Shown: positions 8,338 to 16,311 of the stretch, piece by piece
Numbering within the stretch: the stretch's first letter is position 1
Layout of the letters: every line of letters begins with the position of its first letter
From: Pseudomonadota bacterium
GTDB taxonomy: Bacteria; Pseudomonadota; Alphaproteobacteria; Acetobacterales; Acetobacteraceae
DNA: 64,000 nt
Direction of reading: 5' to 3'
Assembly: GCA_021805565.1 (NCBI GenBank)
Contig: JAJZFA010000016.1
Location: 1 to 64,000 of the forward strand
Made by a program: the position numbers and the translations under genes
The notes under the pieces: model-generated
The model's database searches: none
Seen by the model: the letters and a program-made list of their open reading frames with translations, nothing else
Told to the model about the DNA's origin: nothing

Positions 8338-8988
8338 TTAGCCGCCCGGCGCCCCGGTTACAAGCCCCAGGGCATCCCGGTTCGCCGCGTATGCCCTGTC
8401 GTATTCGATCGCCCGTGCCACATCGGCCGCGGCGGCCGAACCGTAGATCCGTCCCAGCAGATACAATGTCGTATCGATCGCCAGCGATACCCCGCCGCCG
8501 GTAACCACGCCGGCATCCACCAGTTGGGCAACCGTCGTCCGCACCGTACCGTCACGGCCCAGCAGGTCCAGCGGCGCCGCTGTTTCCGCGCCCAGCGCGT
8601 GCCGTCGCGTTGTCGCCGCGCGCCCGTCCAGCAGGCCCGCCGCCGCCAGGATCATCGCGCCGGTGCAGACCGACGCAACGGCGCCCGGCCGCAACCCGCG
8701 TAGATAGGCCAGGGTCGGTTCGTCCGCCGCCGCGGCGGACCAGCCGGCCCCGCCGCAAACGATCGTCACGTCGCATGCCGGGGCCGTCCGGATCGAATGA
8801 TCCGCCAGCACCGTCAGCCCGCCGGCCAGACGAACCGGACCCGCTTGGCGGGCGATGACGGTCGCGGCCACCGCCGGCAGAATGCGCCGGGCCATGGACA
8901 ACACGCCCACCGTGCCGCCGATATCGATCGGTTCGGCCGCCGGGTAGATCAGCACGCCAAACAGGGCCGGTTCGCTACGCTGTTTCAT
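8338..8988 (-). CDS. DJ-1/PfpI family protein
   Basis: This is 216 residues if started at ATG 8988 (MKQRSEPALFGVLIYP). A longer in-frame opening reaches 9357 but would overlap the Rieske gene and has no family homology. The nucleophile elbow VASVCTGAMILAAAGLL puts the cysteine at residue 108, as in DJ-1/PfpI domains of the GlxA/isonitrile hydratase type. TRRHALGAE follows, as in the amidase-like half of AraC-type GATase1 regulators, but no helix-turn-helix domain is attached. Its likely activity is a hydrolase or glyoxalase-like reaction, unproven. It is divergent from the Rieske oxygenase (124 bp gap). Confidence 0.85.
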   Translation of the reverse strand: MKQRSEPALFGVLIYPAAEPIDIGGTVGVLSMARRILPAVAATVIARQAGPVRLAGGLTVLADHSIRTAPACDVTIVCGGAGWSAAAADEPTLAYLRGLRPGAVASVCTGAMILAAAGLLDGRAATTRRHALGAETAAPLDLLGRDGTVRTTVAQLVDAGVVTGGGVSLAIDTTLYLLGRIYGSAAAADVARAIEYDRAYAANRDALGLVTGAPGG

Positions 8989-9112
8989 GTCCGGTCCATC
9001 GGTTGCCTGACCTGACACAATGTCGCACGCGGCCGGCGCGCGATAAAGCAGGTGCCGGTCTCTTGACCCCCGGAAACGTGCCGCGCAAGATTCGATAAAG
9101 CAGGAGGAACCC

Positions 9113-10441
9113 ATGTTGACGGAAGCCGACAACATCCTGCTGACCCGTACCGGCCAAAAAACGCCGATGGGCGACCTGTTCCGCCGCTTTTGGCAGCCGG
9201 TTTTGCTGAGCGCCGAATTGCCCGAACCCGATGGTCCGCCGGTACGCCTGACGGTACTGGGCGAAGACCTGCGCGCCTTCCGGTCCACCGATGGGACTGT
9301 CGGCATCGTGTCGCCGCGCTGCCCGCACCGGGGCGCCGATCTGTTTTTTGGCCGCAATGAGGAAGGCGGTATCCGCTGCGCCTATCATGGCTGGAAATTC
9401 GCCGTGGATGGACACTGCCTCGCCCTGCCGACCATGGACCCGGGGCCGGCCAGGATGCGCGCCGAGGGCACGATCCGGCTGCTGACCTATCCAGCGCGGG
9501 AGGCCGGCGGATTCGTCTGGGCCTACCTCGGCCCCCAGGCGCACAGGCCGCCGTTTCCAGAATTCGAATTTACCGCGCTGCCCGCCGCCCATGTCTTCGT
9601 GTCCAAGAAGCTACAACAATGCAACTGGGCGCAGGCCTGCGAGGGCGGCCTCGATACCGCGCATTTTTCCTTTTTGCATATGGCGATTTCCGATGCGGAC
9701 GCGGTGACCGCCGATTTGTTGACGAAGGTGTCGTCGGGCATCGACACGGTGCGATGGATGCGCAACGACGGCGCACCGCGCTTCACCATCGATGCCCATC
9801 CGGCCGGCCTGGTTCTGGGTGCCGCCCGCCGTGGCGACCCGGACGAAACATACTGGCGCATCAGCCAGTTCCTGATGCCCAACCACGGCCTGACACCGAA
9901 TGCGTTTCCTGGCGAAATCTATCACGGGCAATGTTGGGTGCCGATCGGCGATACGTCGTGCTGGATTTACAACTACACCTGGAACCCCGATCGCCCGCTG
10001 ACCGAGGCAGAACGGGCCCGGTTCAGTGCCGGGTCCGGCATTCATGCGCAGGTGGATGCGCGCTACATTCCGCTGCGCCGCCGGGAAAACGACTATCTTA
10101 TCGACCGGACCAAGCAGAAGACCGAAAGCTTCACCGGCATTGAAGGCGTTTCCGAACAGGACGCCTGCATCCAGGACAGTCAGGGGTTTATCGCCGATCG
10201 CACCGCCGAACATCTGGGGCCGACCGATATGGGCGTGATCCGGTTTCGCCGCCTGATCCTGGACGCCGCCCGCGCCCTGACGCAGGGCGAACCGCCTGCG
10301 GCGCTGGCGCATCCGCGCGCCTATCGCGTGCGCGGCGGCGGCGCGGTCGCGCCGTCGGCGATGGGGTTCGGCGAGGTGATGCGAAGCCGCTTCGGCAACG
10401 AACACGGCCTTGCCGCGCCGCACACAACGGCGACGGCCTGA
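9113..10441 (+). CDS. Rieske [2Fe-2S] aromatic ring-hydroxylating oxygenase, alpha subunit type
   Basis: This is 442 residues. The Rieske cluster ligands are C70 and H72 in SPRCPHRGAD and C89 and H92 in IRCAYHGW. The mononuclear iron region EGGLDTAHFSFLH follows at about residues 178-190 and supplies the usual D-x2-H-x4-H pattern. The overall form matches phthalate 4,5-dioxygenase-like one-component alpha subunits, which need a separate reductase. No reductase or ferredoxin gene lies next to it; the nearest is the ferredoxin/flavodoxin-NADP reductase at 24 kb. The ribosome binding site AGGAGG lies at 9102-9107. The substrate is unknown. Confidence 0.92.
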   Translation: MLTEADNILLTRTGQKTPMGDLFRRFWQPVLLSAELPEPDGPPVRLTVLGEDLRAFRSTDGTVGIVSPRCPHRGADLFFGRNEEGGIRCAYHGWKFAVDGHCLALPTMDPGPARMRAEGTIRLLTYPAREAGGFVWAYLGPQAHRPPFPEFEFTALPAAHVFVSKKLQQCNWAQACEGGLDTAHFSFLHMAISDADAVTADLLTKVSSGIDTVRWMRNDGAPRFTIDAHPAGLVLGAARRGDPDETYWRISQFLMPNHGLTPNAFPGEIYHGQCWVPIGDTSCWIYNYTWNPDRPLTEAERARFSAGSGIHAQVDARYIPLRRRENDYLIDRTKQKTESFTGIEGVSEQDACIQDSQGFIADRTAEHLGPTDMGVIRFRRLILDAARALTQGEPPAALAHPRAYRVRGGGAVAPSAMGFGEVMRSRFGNEHGLAAPHTTATA

Positions 10442-10494
10442 GCGCCCGGCAATGCGATGCCGCACTGGGTGTACTCACTATAGTTTCGCCAAAA

Positions 10495-10607
10495 GCAGCA
10501 TCGGCAATAAGTGCGTCAGCACGCCGGTAAAGCTGCCCGCTCAAACAAAGGCTCAGGGCATGTTCGACGCCACAATCCGAAGCGATAATCGTTGAACATG
10601 CCCTAAG
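10495..10607 (+). repeat. dispersed repeat, copy A (two-module, with hairpin)
   Basis: The first module starts GCAGCATCGGCAATAAG and contains GTGCGTCAGCACGCC, then a conserved GCCCGCTCAAACAAA. The second module is an inverted repeat, CATGTTCGACG pairing with CGTTGAACATG around a loop containing ATCCGAAGCGATAA. Related copies lie at 12263, 17991, 19354, 26344 and, inverted, 34570. All are intergenic. Confidence 0.8.
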
Positions 10608-10994
10608 TCGCGCTGGGCGCTGATCGTTCCAGGCGCCGCCGGGATACAGCGAGCCTTACAGAGTTCCATCTGGAGTTTCTGTAAACAACCGGTCGCGATC
10701 TTCCGCAGTCGGATGTTGTCGGTCACCCCAATGGATGGGTGGCTGCTTTGCGATAGGTCCACCAACAGACGCCATGACGCAATCGCTTGTCCTGCTGCAT
10801 ATCGGGTGGTGATACGAGCGATGGCTGTGCTACATTGTAGGTTGCCCATCTTGATGCGGACGTCAGGGGCCGCGTGCGGCGGATCGAGAGAGCGATTCTG
10901 GGGGCACTGTGACCCTCCAAGGGTGCGACTGTCACTGTTGCAACCGGACCCACTGCTCATTCTGGGTTTCATACAGGCACAATCCCAGTAATCT
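10608..10994. other. 387 bp without recognisable gene
   Basis: This segment lies between repeat copy A and the HxlR gene. Open frames exist on both strands (for example about 75 codons at 10723-10953, minus), but none has a convincing start, codon pattern or family motif. It may be a scar from the event that brought in the AT-rich HxlR/MBL pair. I see no terminal inverted repeats. Confidence 0.4.
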
Positions 10995-11330
10995 TCAGGG
11001 GTATGACCCGAAATTCTTCTGCCCCCAAGCGTATAAACCTTGCAAAATTGGCTTGAGTGTAGTGCCGAGATCAGTCAGCGAGTACTCAACTTTAGGCGGT
11101 ACTTCAGCGTACACCTTGCGTCGCACGATTCCATCTGCCTCGAGTTCACGCAGTTGCTGAGTTAGCATTTTTTGACTGATGGGGGGAATATTTTTTTTAA
11201 TTTCACCAAAACGCATAGTTCCGTCGCTCAGCATATGTAAGATGATTGGCTTCCATTTCCCGCCTATCACATTGATCGCCGATACCATTGGGCAGCTTAT
11301 CGGATTCTCTGTGTGCCATTGTTGTATCAT
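10995..11330 (-). CDS. HxlR family transcriptional regulator
   Basis: This is a 111-residue winged-helix protein. The family opening CPMVSAINVIGGKWKPIIL includes a conserved cysteine at residue 13, the redox- or aldehyde-sensing position in several HxlR proteins. MRFGEIKKNIPPISQKMLTQQL is the recognition helix region, and YSLTDLGTTLKPIL closes the wing. It is divergent from the MBL-fold gene (120 bp between starts), the usual regulator-target layout, so it probably controls both. Base composition is clearly more AT-rich than that of the surrounding genes, which points to recent acquisition together with its neighbour. A palindrome lies 5 bp upstream of the start. Confidence 0.93.
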   Translation of the reverse strand: MIQQWHTENPISCPMVSAINVIGGKWKPIILHMLSDGTMRFGEIKKNIPPISQKMLTQQLRELEADGIVRRKVYAEVPPKVEYSLTDLGTTLKPILQGLYAWGQKNFGSYP

Positions 11331-11334
11331 AATG

Positions 11335-11350
11335 GTTACCTTTTGGTGAC
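11335..11350. promoter_or_regulatory. candidate HxlR operator
   Basis: GTTACC-TTTT-GGTGAC is an imperfect palindrome (five of six positions paired) directly before the hxlR-type start and within the divergent promoter region. Its placement would allow autoregulation and control of the MBL gene. The assignment is inference. Confidence 0.4.
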
Positions 11351-11372
11351 TATGCCACTTAATTGTGCGTAC

Positions 11373-11401
11373 TTGCTGAAATCCTTGTTGCCTCCTTAAA
11401 T
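11373..11401 (+). promoter_or_regulatory. candidate sigma-70 promoter of the MBL-fold gene
   Basis: TTGCTG at 11373-11378 and TTAAAT at 11396-11401 are separated by 17 bases, and the start codon follows 49 bp later. It is a moderate match to the -35/-10 consensus within an AT-rich intergenic stretch. Confidence 0.35.
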
Positions 11402-11450
11402 AGGCAAAGCTGGCTGTTCAACGCAAGCTTGAAAAATGGAGAATTAAGTT

Positions 11451-12170
11451 ATGTCCTTGCCGCAAATCATTCGCATACCAATCCTGCCATTTGGCATGGT
11501 AAACTGCCATCTCATCACTGGAAAAAATGGCTGCATCCTGGTTGATGCGGGCCTGCCAGGTTCGGAATCAAAAATTGAACGAGTATTAAAAAGATATCAA
11601 CTCTCATTTCAAGATATTAAATTGATTGTTGTAACTCACGCTCATGTGGATCACGCGGGGAGTGCTGCACACTTGCGCGAATTGTCGGGTGCACCGATTG
11701 TCGGCCACGAGGGTGATGCTGAGTACTATAGCCAAAAGAAAATGATGACCTTTTGCTCCACTGGATGGTTTGGTCGGCTCTTTCTTCGCACGGGGTTAAT
11801 TTTCCAACCCTACACTCCGTTTAGGCCAGATGTTTTGCTCTCAAATGATGAAATTCTAAACCTGGAGCGTTTCGGATTTCCTGGTGTTGTAAGGCATTCT
11901 CCGGGACATACAGCTGGCTCGATCTCCGTCCAACTTACTACCATGGATGTAATGGTAGGTGACCTCATTGCGTCTGGAATATTGCTAGGCGGCATAGCAA
12001 GGACAAAACATGCAATGCGCCCCCCTTTTGAAGATGACCCTCAAATTGTGGCAATTGAGTTGCAGCGCTTGATTGATTCAGGCATGCAAAGATTTTATAT
12101 GGGGCACGGTGGCCCCCTTAATGTCGATGAAGTAAAATTCCATGTGAAAAATCTTCGAAATCTAATATAA
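11451..12170 (+). CDS. MBL-fold metallo-hydrolase
   Basis: This is a 239-residue metallo-beta-lactamase-fold protein. The metal motif THAHVDHAG lies at residues 62-70 (H63, H65, D67, H68), the next ligand is in RHSPGHTAGS, an aspartate is in MVGDLIASG, and the last histidine is in YMGHGGP. These give a full dinuclear site. Relatives are hydrolases of lactones, thioesters (glyoxalase II-like) and other substrates, so the substrate is not defined. The start at 11451 has GGAG about 9 nt upstream. Codon use and AT content resemble the divergent HxlR gene and differ from everything else nearby. Confidence 0.88.
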   Translation: MSLPQIIRIPILPFGMVNCHLITGKNGCILVDAGLPGSESKIERVLKRYQLSFQDIKLIVVTHAHVDHAGSAAHLRELSGAPIVGHEGDAEYYSQKKMMTFCSTGWFGRLFLRTGLIFQPYTPFRPDVLLSNDEILNLERFGFPGVVRHSPGHTAGSISVQLTTMDVMVGDLIASGILLGGIARTKHAMRPPFEDDPQIVAIELQRLIDSGMQRFYMGHGGPLNVDEVKFHVKNLRNLI

Positions 12171-12262
12171 GGACGAGATGATTCAACAATGTTGTTAGTA
12201 TCTGGTTTGGCGCTGGAGGCGGGCGGCAGGGCAGGCGTTCCCAGGCCGGCCGCGGCAGCCCC

Positions 12263-12326
12263 GCGGCAGCATCGGCAATCAATGCGCCGGCACACCGATA
12301 AACCTGCCCGTTCAACCAGCGCCCTA
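12263..12326 (+). repeat. dispersed repeat, copy B (first module only)
   Basis: GCGGCAGCATCGGCAATCA is followed by GGCACACCGATAAACCTGCC and GTTCAACC. The hairpin module seen in copies A, C, E and F is missing. It lies between the end of the MBL gene and the 3' end of the SDR gene, on the far side of the AT-rich islet from copy A. Confidence 0.6.
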
Positions 12327-13013
12327 TGGCAATGCCAGCCCCCCGCCATCGACCGGCAGCGCATGCCCGGTAATCCCGCGCGACTCCGGCCGCAGCAGCC
12401 ACATCACCGCATCCGCCACCTCATCCGCCGACGCGATCCGGCCCGTTGGCACCCCGGCCGCCGCCTGCTCTGGCGTTATGCCGAGTTCGGCATAACGGCG
12501 CGCAGCCATCTCCGTATCCACCCAGCCCGGGCACAACGCATTCACCGTGATGCCGCGCGGCGCCACGGCCAGCGCCAGGGCGCGGATAAATCCCACCACC
12601 CCATGTTTGGCGGCGCAATACGCCGTCTGGTCCGGCACCCCGCGCAGCCCCAGCACCGAGGCGATCGTCACAATCCGCCCGCTGCCATCCGGCAACAGCG
12701 GCAGCGCCGCCTTGCAGCAATGATACGTGCCGAACAGGTTGGACCCGATAATGGCGTGCCACAGCGTATCGTCGCCATCCAGCCGGTTCGCGCCGGCGAT
12801 TCCCGCGCAATTCACCAGCGCATCCACCCGCTGTAGCGTCACGAACGCGGCCCGCACCGCCGCAGCATCGGCCACGTCGCACGCCATGAACCTGTGCGGC
12901 GTATCGGCCGGATGCCGGGCCAGGACCAGCACCGTCCAGCCTTCGGCGGCCAACCGGTCAGACACCGCCCGGCCGATGCCGCGCGTGCCGCCCGTAACGA
13001 CCGCCTGTTTCAT
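12324..13013 (-). CDS. SDR family NAD(P)-dependent oxidoreductase
   Basis: This is 229 residues. The nucleotide-binding motif TGGTRGIG is at residues 7-14, the NCAG motif at about 68-71, and the catalytic triad is S119, Y132 and K136 (YCAAK). The length and the C-terminal GHALPVDGGGLALP are those of classical SDRs such as 3-oxoacyl-ACP reductase-like enzymes. It overlaps the next upstream SDR gene by 4 bp (13010-13013), so the two form a coupled pair and may act on one substrate. No substrate can be read from the sequence. Confidence 0.9.
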   Translation of the reverse strand: MKQAVVTGGTRGIGRAVSDRLAAEGWTVLVLARHPADTPHRFMACDVADAAAVRAAFVTLQRVDALVNCAGIAGANRLDGDDTLWHAIIGSNLFGTYHCCKAALPLLPDGSGRIVTIASVLGLRGVPDQTAYCAAKHGVVGFIRALALAVAPRGITVNALCPGWVDTEMAARRYAELGITPEQAAAGVPTGRIASADEVADAVMWLLRPESRGITGHALPVDGGGLALP

Positions 13014-13744
13014 TGCGCCGTGCCCCCGCCATCGACAGGCAGGACAACGCCGGTGATGAAGGACGCGGCGTCCGACACCAGGAAGGCGACGGCGCCGGCA
13101 ATTTCCGATGGGTCGGCGAAGCGCCCCAGCGGAATCCCGGATTTGTAGGCGTCGGCTGAGGAGACCGGGAATTGGCCTGGGTTTCGGGCCGACAGATCGC
13201 CGATCACGCGCGCTAGCATGGCGGTATCGGTGCTGCCGGGCGCGATGCAGTTCACCCGGATGCCGTGGCGCGCCCAGTCCAGCGCCGCCGACCGCGACAA
13301 TTGCGCGATCGCCGCTTTGGACGCGCCATAGGCGGCGCTGACCGGCTTGCCGATCAACGCCTGGTCCGACGCGATGTTGACGATCGCCCCGCGCCGCCGC
13401 TGGATCATTCCCGGCAGCACCGCGCGCATCAGCGCGTAGGCGGCGAGGAAATTGACCCGGAACACCCGTTCGGTCTCCGCCAGCGAGGTTTCCAGCACGG
13501 TGCCCAGAACCGTGACTCCGGCGTTGTTGACCAGGATGTCGATGGGGCCGCTTCCGGCGATCAGCGCCGCGAGACGGGTCTCCAGCGTGGCGGTGTCCGA
13601 AAGGTCGAAATCCGGCAGGTCCAGGCCGGTCACCTCCGCGCCGTCGCGCGACAGCGTATCGAAAATAGCGCCGCCGATACCGCCGCGATGGCCGGTGACA
13701 ATGGCGCGGCGTCCGGCCAATCCATAGCTTAGATGCGAACCCAT
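13010..13744 (-). CDS. SDR family oxidoreductase
   Basis: This is 244 residues. The cofactor loop reads TGHRGGIG at residues 17-24, a slightly altered TGxxxGIG. NNAG is at about 73-76, and the triad S126, Y139 and K143 has canonical spacing. The C-terminal FITGVVLPVDGGGTAQ is typical. It is the first gene of the two-gene minus-strand unit, with its ATG at 13744 only 59 bp from the divergent ABC binding-protein gene. The two dehydrogenases are not close copies of each other, so they are more likely successive steps or partners than a recent duplication. Confidence 0.9.
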   Translation of the reverse strand: MGSHLSYGLAGRRAIVTGHRGGIGGAIFDTLSRDGAEVTGLDLPDFDLSDTATLETRLAALIAGSGPIDILVNNAGVTVLGTVLETSLAETERVFRVNFLAAYALMRAVLPGMIQRRRGAIVNIASDQALIGKPVSAAYGASKAAIAQLSRSAALDWARHGIRVNCIAPGSTDTAMLARVIGDLSARNPGQFPVSSADAYKSGIPLGRFADPSEIAGAVAFLVSDAASFITGVVLPVDGGGTAQ

Positions 13745-13803
13745 CTTGCCTCCCCGTGTAACGATGCCATGCTTAGGCTTAACCCCTGGATGGAGTCCCG
13801 CTT

Positions 13804-14790
13804 ATGCGTATCCCGGTCGCGCTTCTGACTCTGCTGCTTCTGACTGGCGTTGCCCAGGCCAATGACAAGGTTACGTTCGGCTTGGACTGGACGGCTGAGG
13901 CGGAATATGGCGGCTATTATCAGGCCGCCGCGACAGGTATCTATGCGAAGCACGGGCTGGATGTAACGATCCAGCAGGGTGGACCCCAGGTCAACCACAC
14001 GCAGTTGCTGCTGGCGGGGCGGCTGGATTTCAATATCTCGTCCAATTCGTTTCTGGCGATGAATTTCGTCAAGGAGACCATTCCGTTTCGCGCGGTGGCG
14101 GCGATGTTCCAAAAAGATCCGTCGGTGCTGATCGCCCATCCAGGCATGGGCAACGACAATTTTCCGGCGCTGAAGGGCAAGCCGATCATGATCAGCGGCG
14201 ATACCCGCGTTGGGTGGTGGACATTCTTGCGGGCCAAATTCGGCTACACCGATCGTCAGATCCGGCCCTACACGTTCAATCTGGCGCCGTTTCTGGCCGA
14301 CAAAACCGCCATCCAGCAAGGCTATCTGGGATCGGAACCATTTTCGATCGAGCAGGAAGCGCACTTCAAGCCGGTGGTGCTGCTGGTCGCGGATGCCGGG
14401 TTCAAGGGCTACGCCGGCATGATCGCCACGTCGGACAAGAAGATCGCGGAGCAGCCCGATCTGGTGCAGCGGTTCATCGATGCCTCGGCCGAGGGCTGGT
14501 ACTCGTATTTGTACGGCGATCCGGCACCCGGCAACGCACTGATCAAGCAGGCCAATCCGGAAATGAACGACGCGCTGATCGCTTATGGGATCGCTTCGAT
14601 GAAGGCGTACGGTATTGTGGACTCTGGCGATGCATTGACCAGGGGGATCGGCGCGATGACGGCGGAACGCTGGGCGGATTTCTATAAGGCCACGGCGGAC
14701 GCCGGGGTGTTTCCCGCGGGCATGGACGCGACGAAGGCCTACACGCTCCAGTTCGTCAATAAAAAAGCCGGGATGGACATGAAGCATTGA
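13804..14790 (+). CDS. NitT/TauT-type ABC substrate-binding protein (NMT1/THI5-like)
   Basis: This is 328 residues with a signal peptide of about 19 residues ending AQA. The mature start KVTFGLDWTAEAEYGGYYQA, the GGPQVNHTQLLLAG segment and ISSNSFLAMNF fit the NMT1/THI5-like family, whose members bind pyrimidine precursors of thiamine, riboflavin, taurine, nitrate and similar small molecules. It is followed by ATPase and permease genes, making a complete importer. The resemblance to ThiY-type proteins is suggestive only, and no TPP riboswitch is apparent in the short leader. Confidence 0.88.
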   Translation: MRIPVALLTLLLLTGVAQANDKVTFGLDWTAEAEYGGYYQAAATGIYAKHGLDVTIQQGGPQVNHTQLLLAGRLDFNISSNSFLAMNFVKETIPFRAVAAMFQKDPSVLIAHPGMGNDNFPALKGKPIMISGDTRVGWWTFLRAKFGYTDRQIRPYTFNLAPFLADKTAIQQGYLGSEPFSIEQEAHFKPVVLLVADAGFKGYAGMIATSDKKIAEQPDLVQRFIDASAEGWYSYLYGDPAPGNALIKQANPEMNDALIAYGIASMKAYGIVDSGDALTRGIGAMTAERWADFYKATADAGVFPAGMDATKAYTLQFVNKKAGMDMKH

Positions 14791-14830
14791 GGCCGGCCTG
14801 CCGCCAGGGTCCGGTGCGACCGGCCCTTTC

Positions 14831-15565
14831 GTGCTGACCGTCAGCCACGCCGGCCGCCGCTTTCCCAGCGGCGTGGAGGCACTGCGGGACGTGTCCCTAC
14901 GGTTGGTTGCGTCCGACTTCGTCGCGCTGCTAGGTCCGTCCGGCTGCGGTAAATCCACCTTGTTGCGGCTGATCGCCGGATTGGACCAACCGGACCAGGG
15001 TTCGGTGACATGGGACGGCGGATCGCCGGCGCCGGGCGATATCGGCTATGTGTTCCAGGATGCCACGCTGCTGCCCTGGGCCACGGTGGAGGACAACGTG
15101 TTCCTGCCGCTGCGTCTGCGCGGCCTGCAACGGAACGCGGCGATGCCGGCGGTTCGGGCGGTACTGGAACGGGTCGGCCTGCAAGGCTTCGAGAAGGCAC
15201 GTCCGCGCACCCTGTCCGGCGGCATGCGGATGCGGGTTTCGATCGCCCGCGCGCTGGTGACCCAGCCACGGATTCTGTTGATGGACGAACCGTTCGCCGC
15301 TCTGGACGAGTTTACGCGCCACCGGCTGCAGGCCGATTTGCTGGCGGTATGGCGTCAGGCCGGTTGCACCGTCGTCTTCGTTACCCATTCCATTTACGAG
15401 GCGGCGTTTCTCGCCAGGCGCATCGTGCTGATGACCCCACGGCCCGGACGGATCGACCGGGAAATCGGATCGGCGCTGACGGCCGGTCCGGACACACGGC
15501 TCGATCCGGCCTACGCGGCGCTGGTGGCGGAGGTCTCGTTCGGCATGGCAGACGCCGTGCGATGA
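14831..15565 (+). CDS. ABC transporter ATP-binding protein (NitT/TauT family)
   Basis: This is 244 residues with a GTG start. Walker A GPSGCGKS is at residues 35-42, the Q-loop VFQDATLLPW near 74-83, the signature LSGGM at 128-132, and Walker B ILLMDEP at 148-154. VFVTHSIYEAAFLARR is the H-loop and the SsuB/TauB-like following helix. Its stop overlaps the permease start by four bases (ATGA), so translation is coupled. Confidence 0.92.
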   Translation: MLTVSHAGRRFPSGVEALRDVSLRLVASDFVALLGPSGCGKSTLLRLIAGLDQPDQGSVTWDGGSPAPGDIGYVFQDATLLPWATVEDNVFLPLRLRGLQRNAAMPAVRAVLERVGLQGFEKARPRTLSGGMRMRVSIARALVTQPRILLMDEPFAALDEFTRHRLQADLLAVWRQAGCTVVFVTHSIYEAAFLARRIVLMTPRPGRIDREIGSALTAGPDTRLDPAYAALVAEVSFGMADAVR

Positions 15566-16311
15566 AGTTCGCCCCTGCCCTATTCGGCTTGCTGGCGCTG
15601 GCGCTGTGGGAGGCGGCGGTGCGGTTCGGCGGCGTGCCGGTTTACGAACTGCCGGGGCCAATCGCGATCGTCAGGGCCTTCCTGTCCGATCCGGCGGGAC
15701 TGCTGGAAGCCCTGGGATCGACGCTGTTCGTCACCTTCGCGGCGCTGGCGGCGGCGGCGGTGCTGAGCGTGGCGATGGCAATGGGCATGTCGGCCAGCAA
15801 GCTGGCGCAGGCGGCGATTCAGCCCTGGGCGGTGGCATTGCAGGTGACTCCGCTGCCGGCGATCGCGCCGCTGATCATCATCTGGGTGGGCGACCCGTTC
15901 GTCGCGCTGGTGGTCTGCGCCACCATCGTCGCGTTCTTTCCGCTGTTCGCCAATACCGCGACCGGGCTGGCGTCCGCGCCGCCCGAACTGCACGATCTGT
16001 TCCGGTTGTACGGCGCCGGCCGGTGGCGGACCATGGCGCTGCTGCGGTTGCCGGCCGCCCTGCCCTATTTCCTGTCCGGGCTGCGCATTTCCGGCGGACT
16101 GGCGCTGGTTGGCGCGGTGGTGGCGGAACTGGTCGCCGGATCGGGCGGGTTTGCCTCCGGTTTGGCTTATCGTATCCTGGAAGCGAGCTTCCGGCTGCAG
16201 ATGCCGCGCATGTTCGCCGCCCTGGTGCTGCTGGCCCTGGCGGGCATCGTGCTGAATTTCGGCCTGGGCGCGGCCGGGCAGGCGATCCTGCGGCGGCGCG
16301 GGCTGGTTTGA
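15562..16311 (+). CDS. ABC transporter permease (NitT/TauT family)
   Basis: This is 249 residues with about six membrane segments (BPD_transp_1 fold). The start ATG 15562 overlaps the ATPase stop as ATGA; longer readings upstream in this frame run inside the ATPase gene and are not real. The EAA loop region lies at FRLYGAGRWRTMALLRLPAA, which contacts the ATPase. LYFIS-type and GAVVAELVAGSGG segments are typical of SsuC/TauC permeases. Its TGA overlaps the start of the epimerase-like gene by one base. Confidence 0.9.
   Translation: MKFAPALFGLLALALWEAAVRFGGVPVYELPGPIAIVRAFLSDPAGLLEALGSTLFVTFAALAAAAVLSVAMAMGMSASKLAQAAIQPWAVALQVTPLPAIAPLIIIWVGDPFVALVVCATIVAFFPLFANTATGLASAPPELHDLFRLYGAGRWRTMALLRLPAALPYFLSGLRISGGLALVGAVVAELVAGSGGFASGLAYRILEASFRLQMPRMFAALVLLALAGIVLNFGLGAAGQAILRRRGLV

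Noticed and set aside
8989-9357. Longer N-terminus for the DJ-1/PfpI protein
   Set aside because: It overlaps the divergent Rieske gene start and has no domain; ATG 8988 gives the normal length.
13804-14790. TPP riboswitch-controlled thiamine precursor importer
   Set aside because: The leader between 13745 and 13803 is too short and shows no THI-box sequence.
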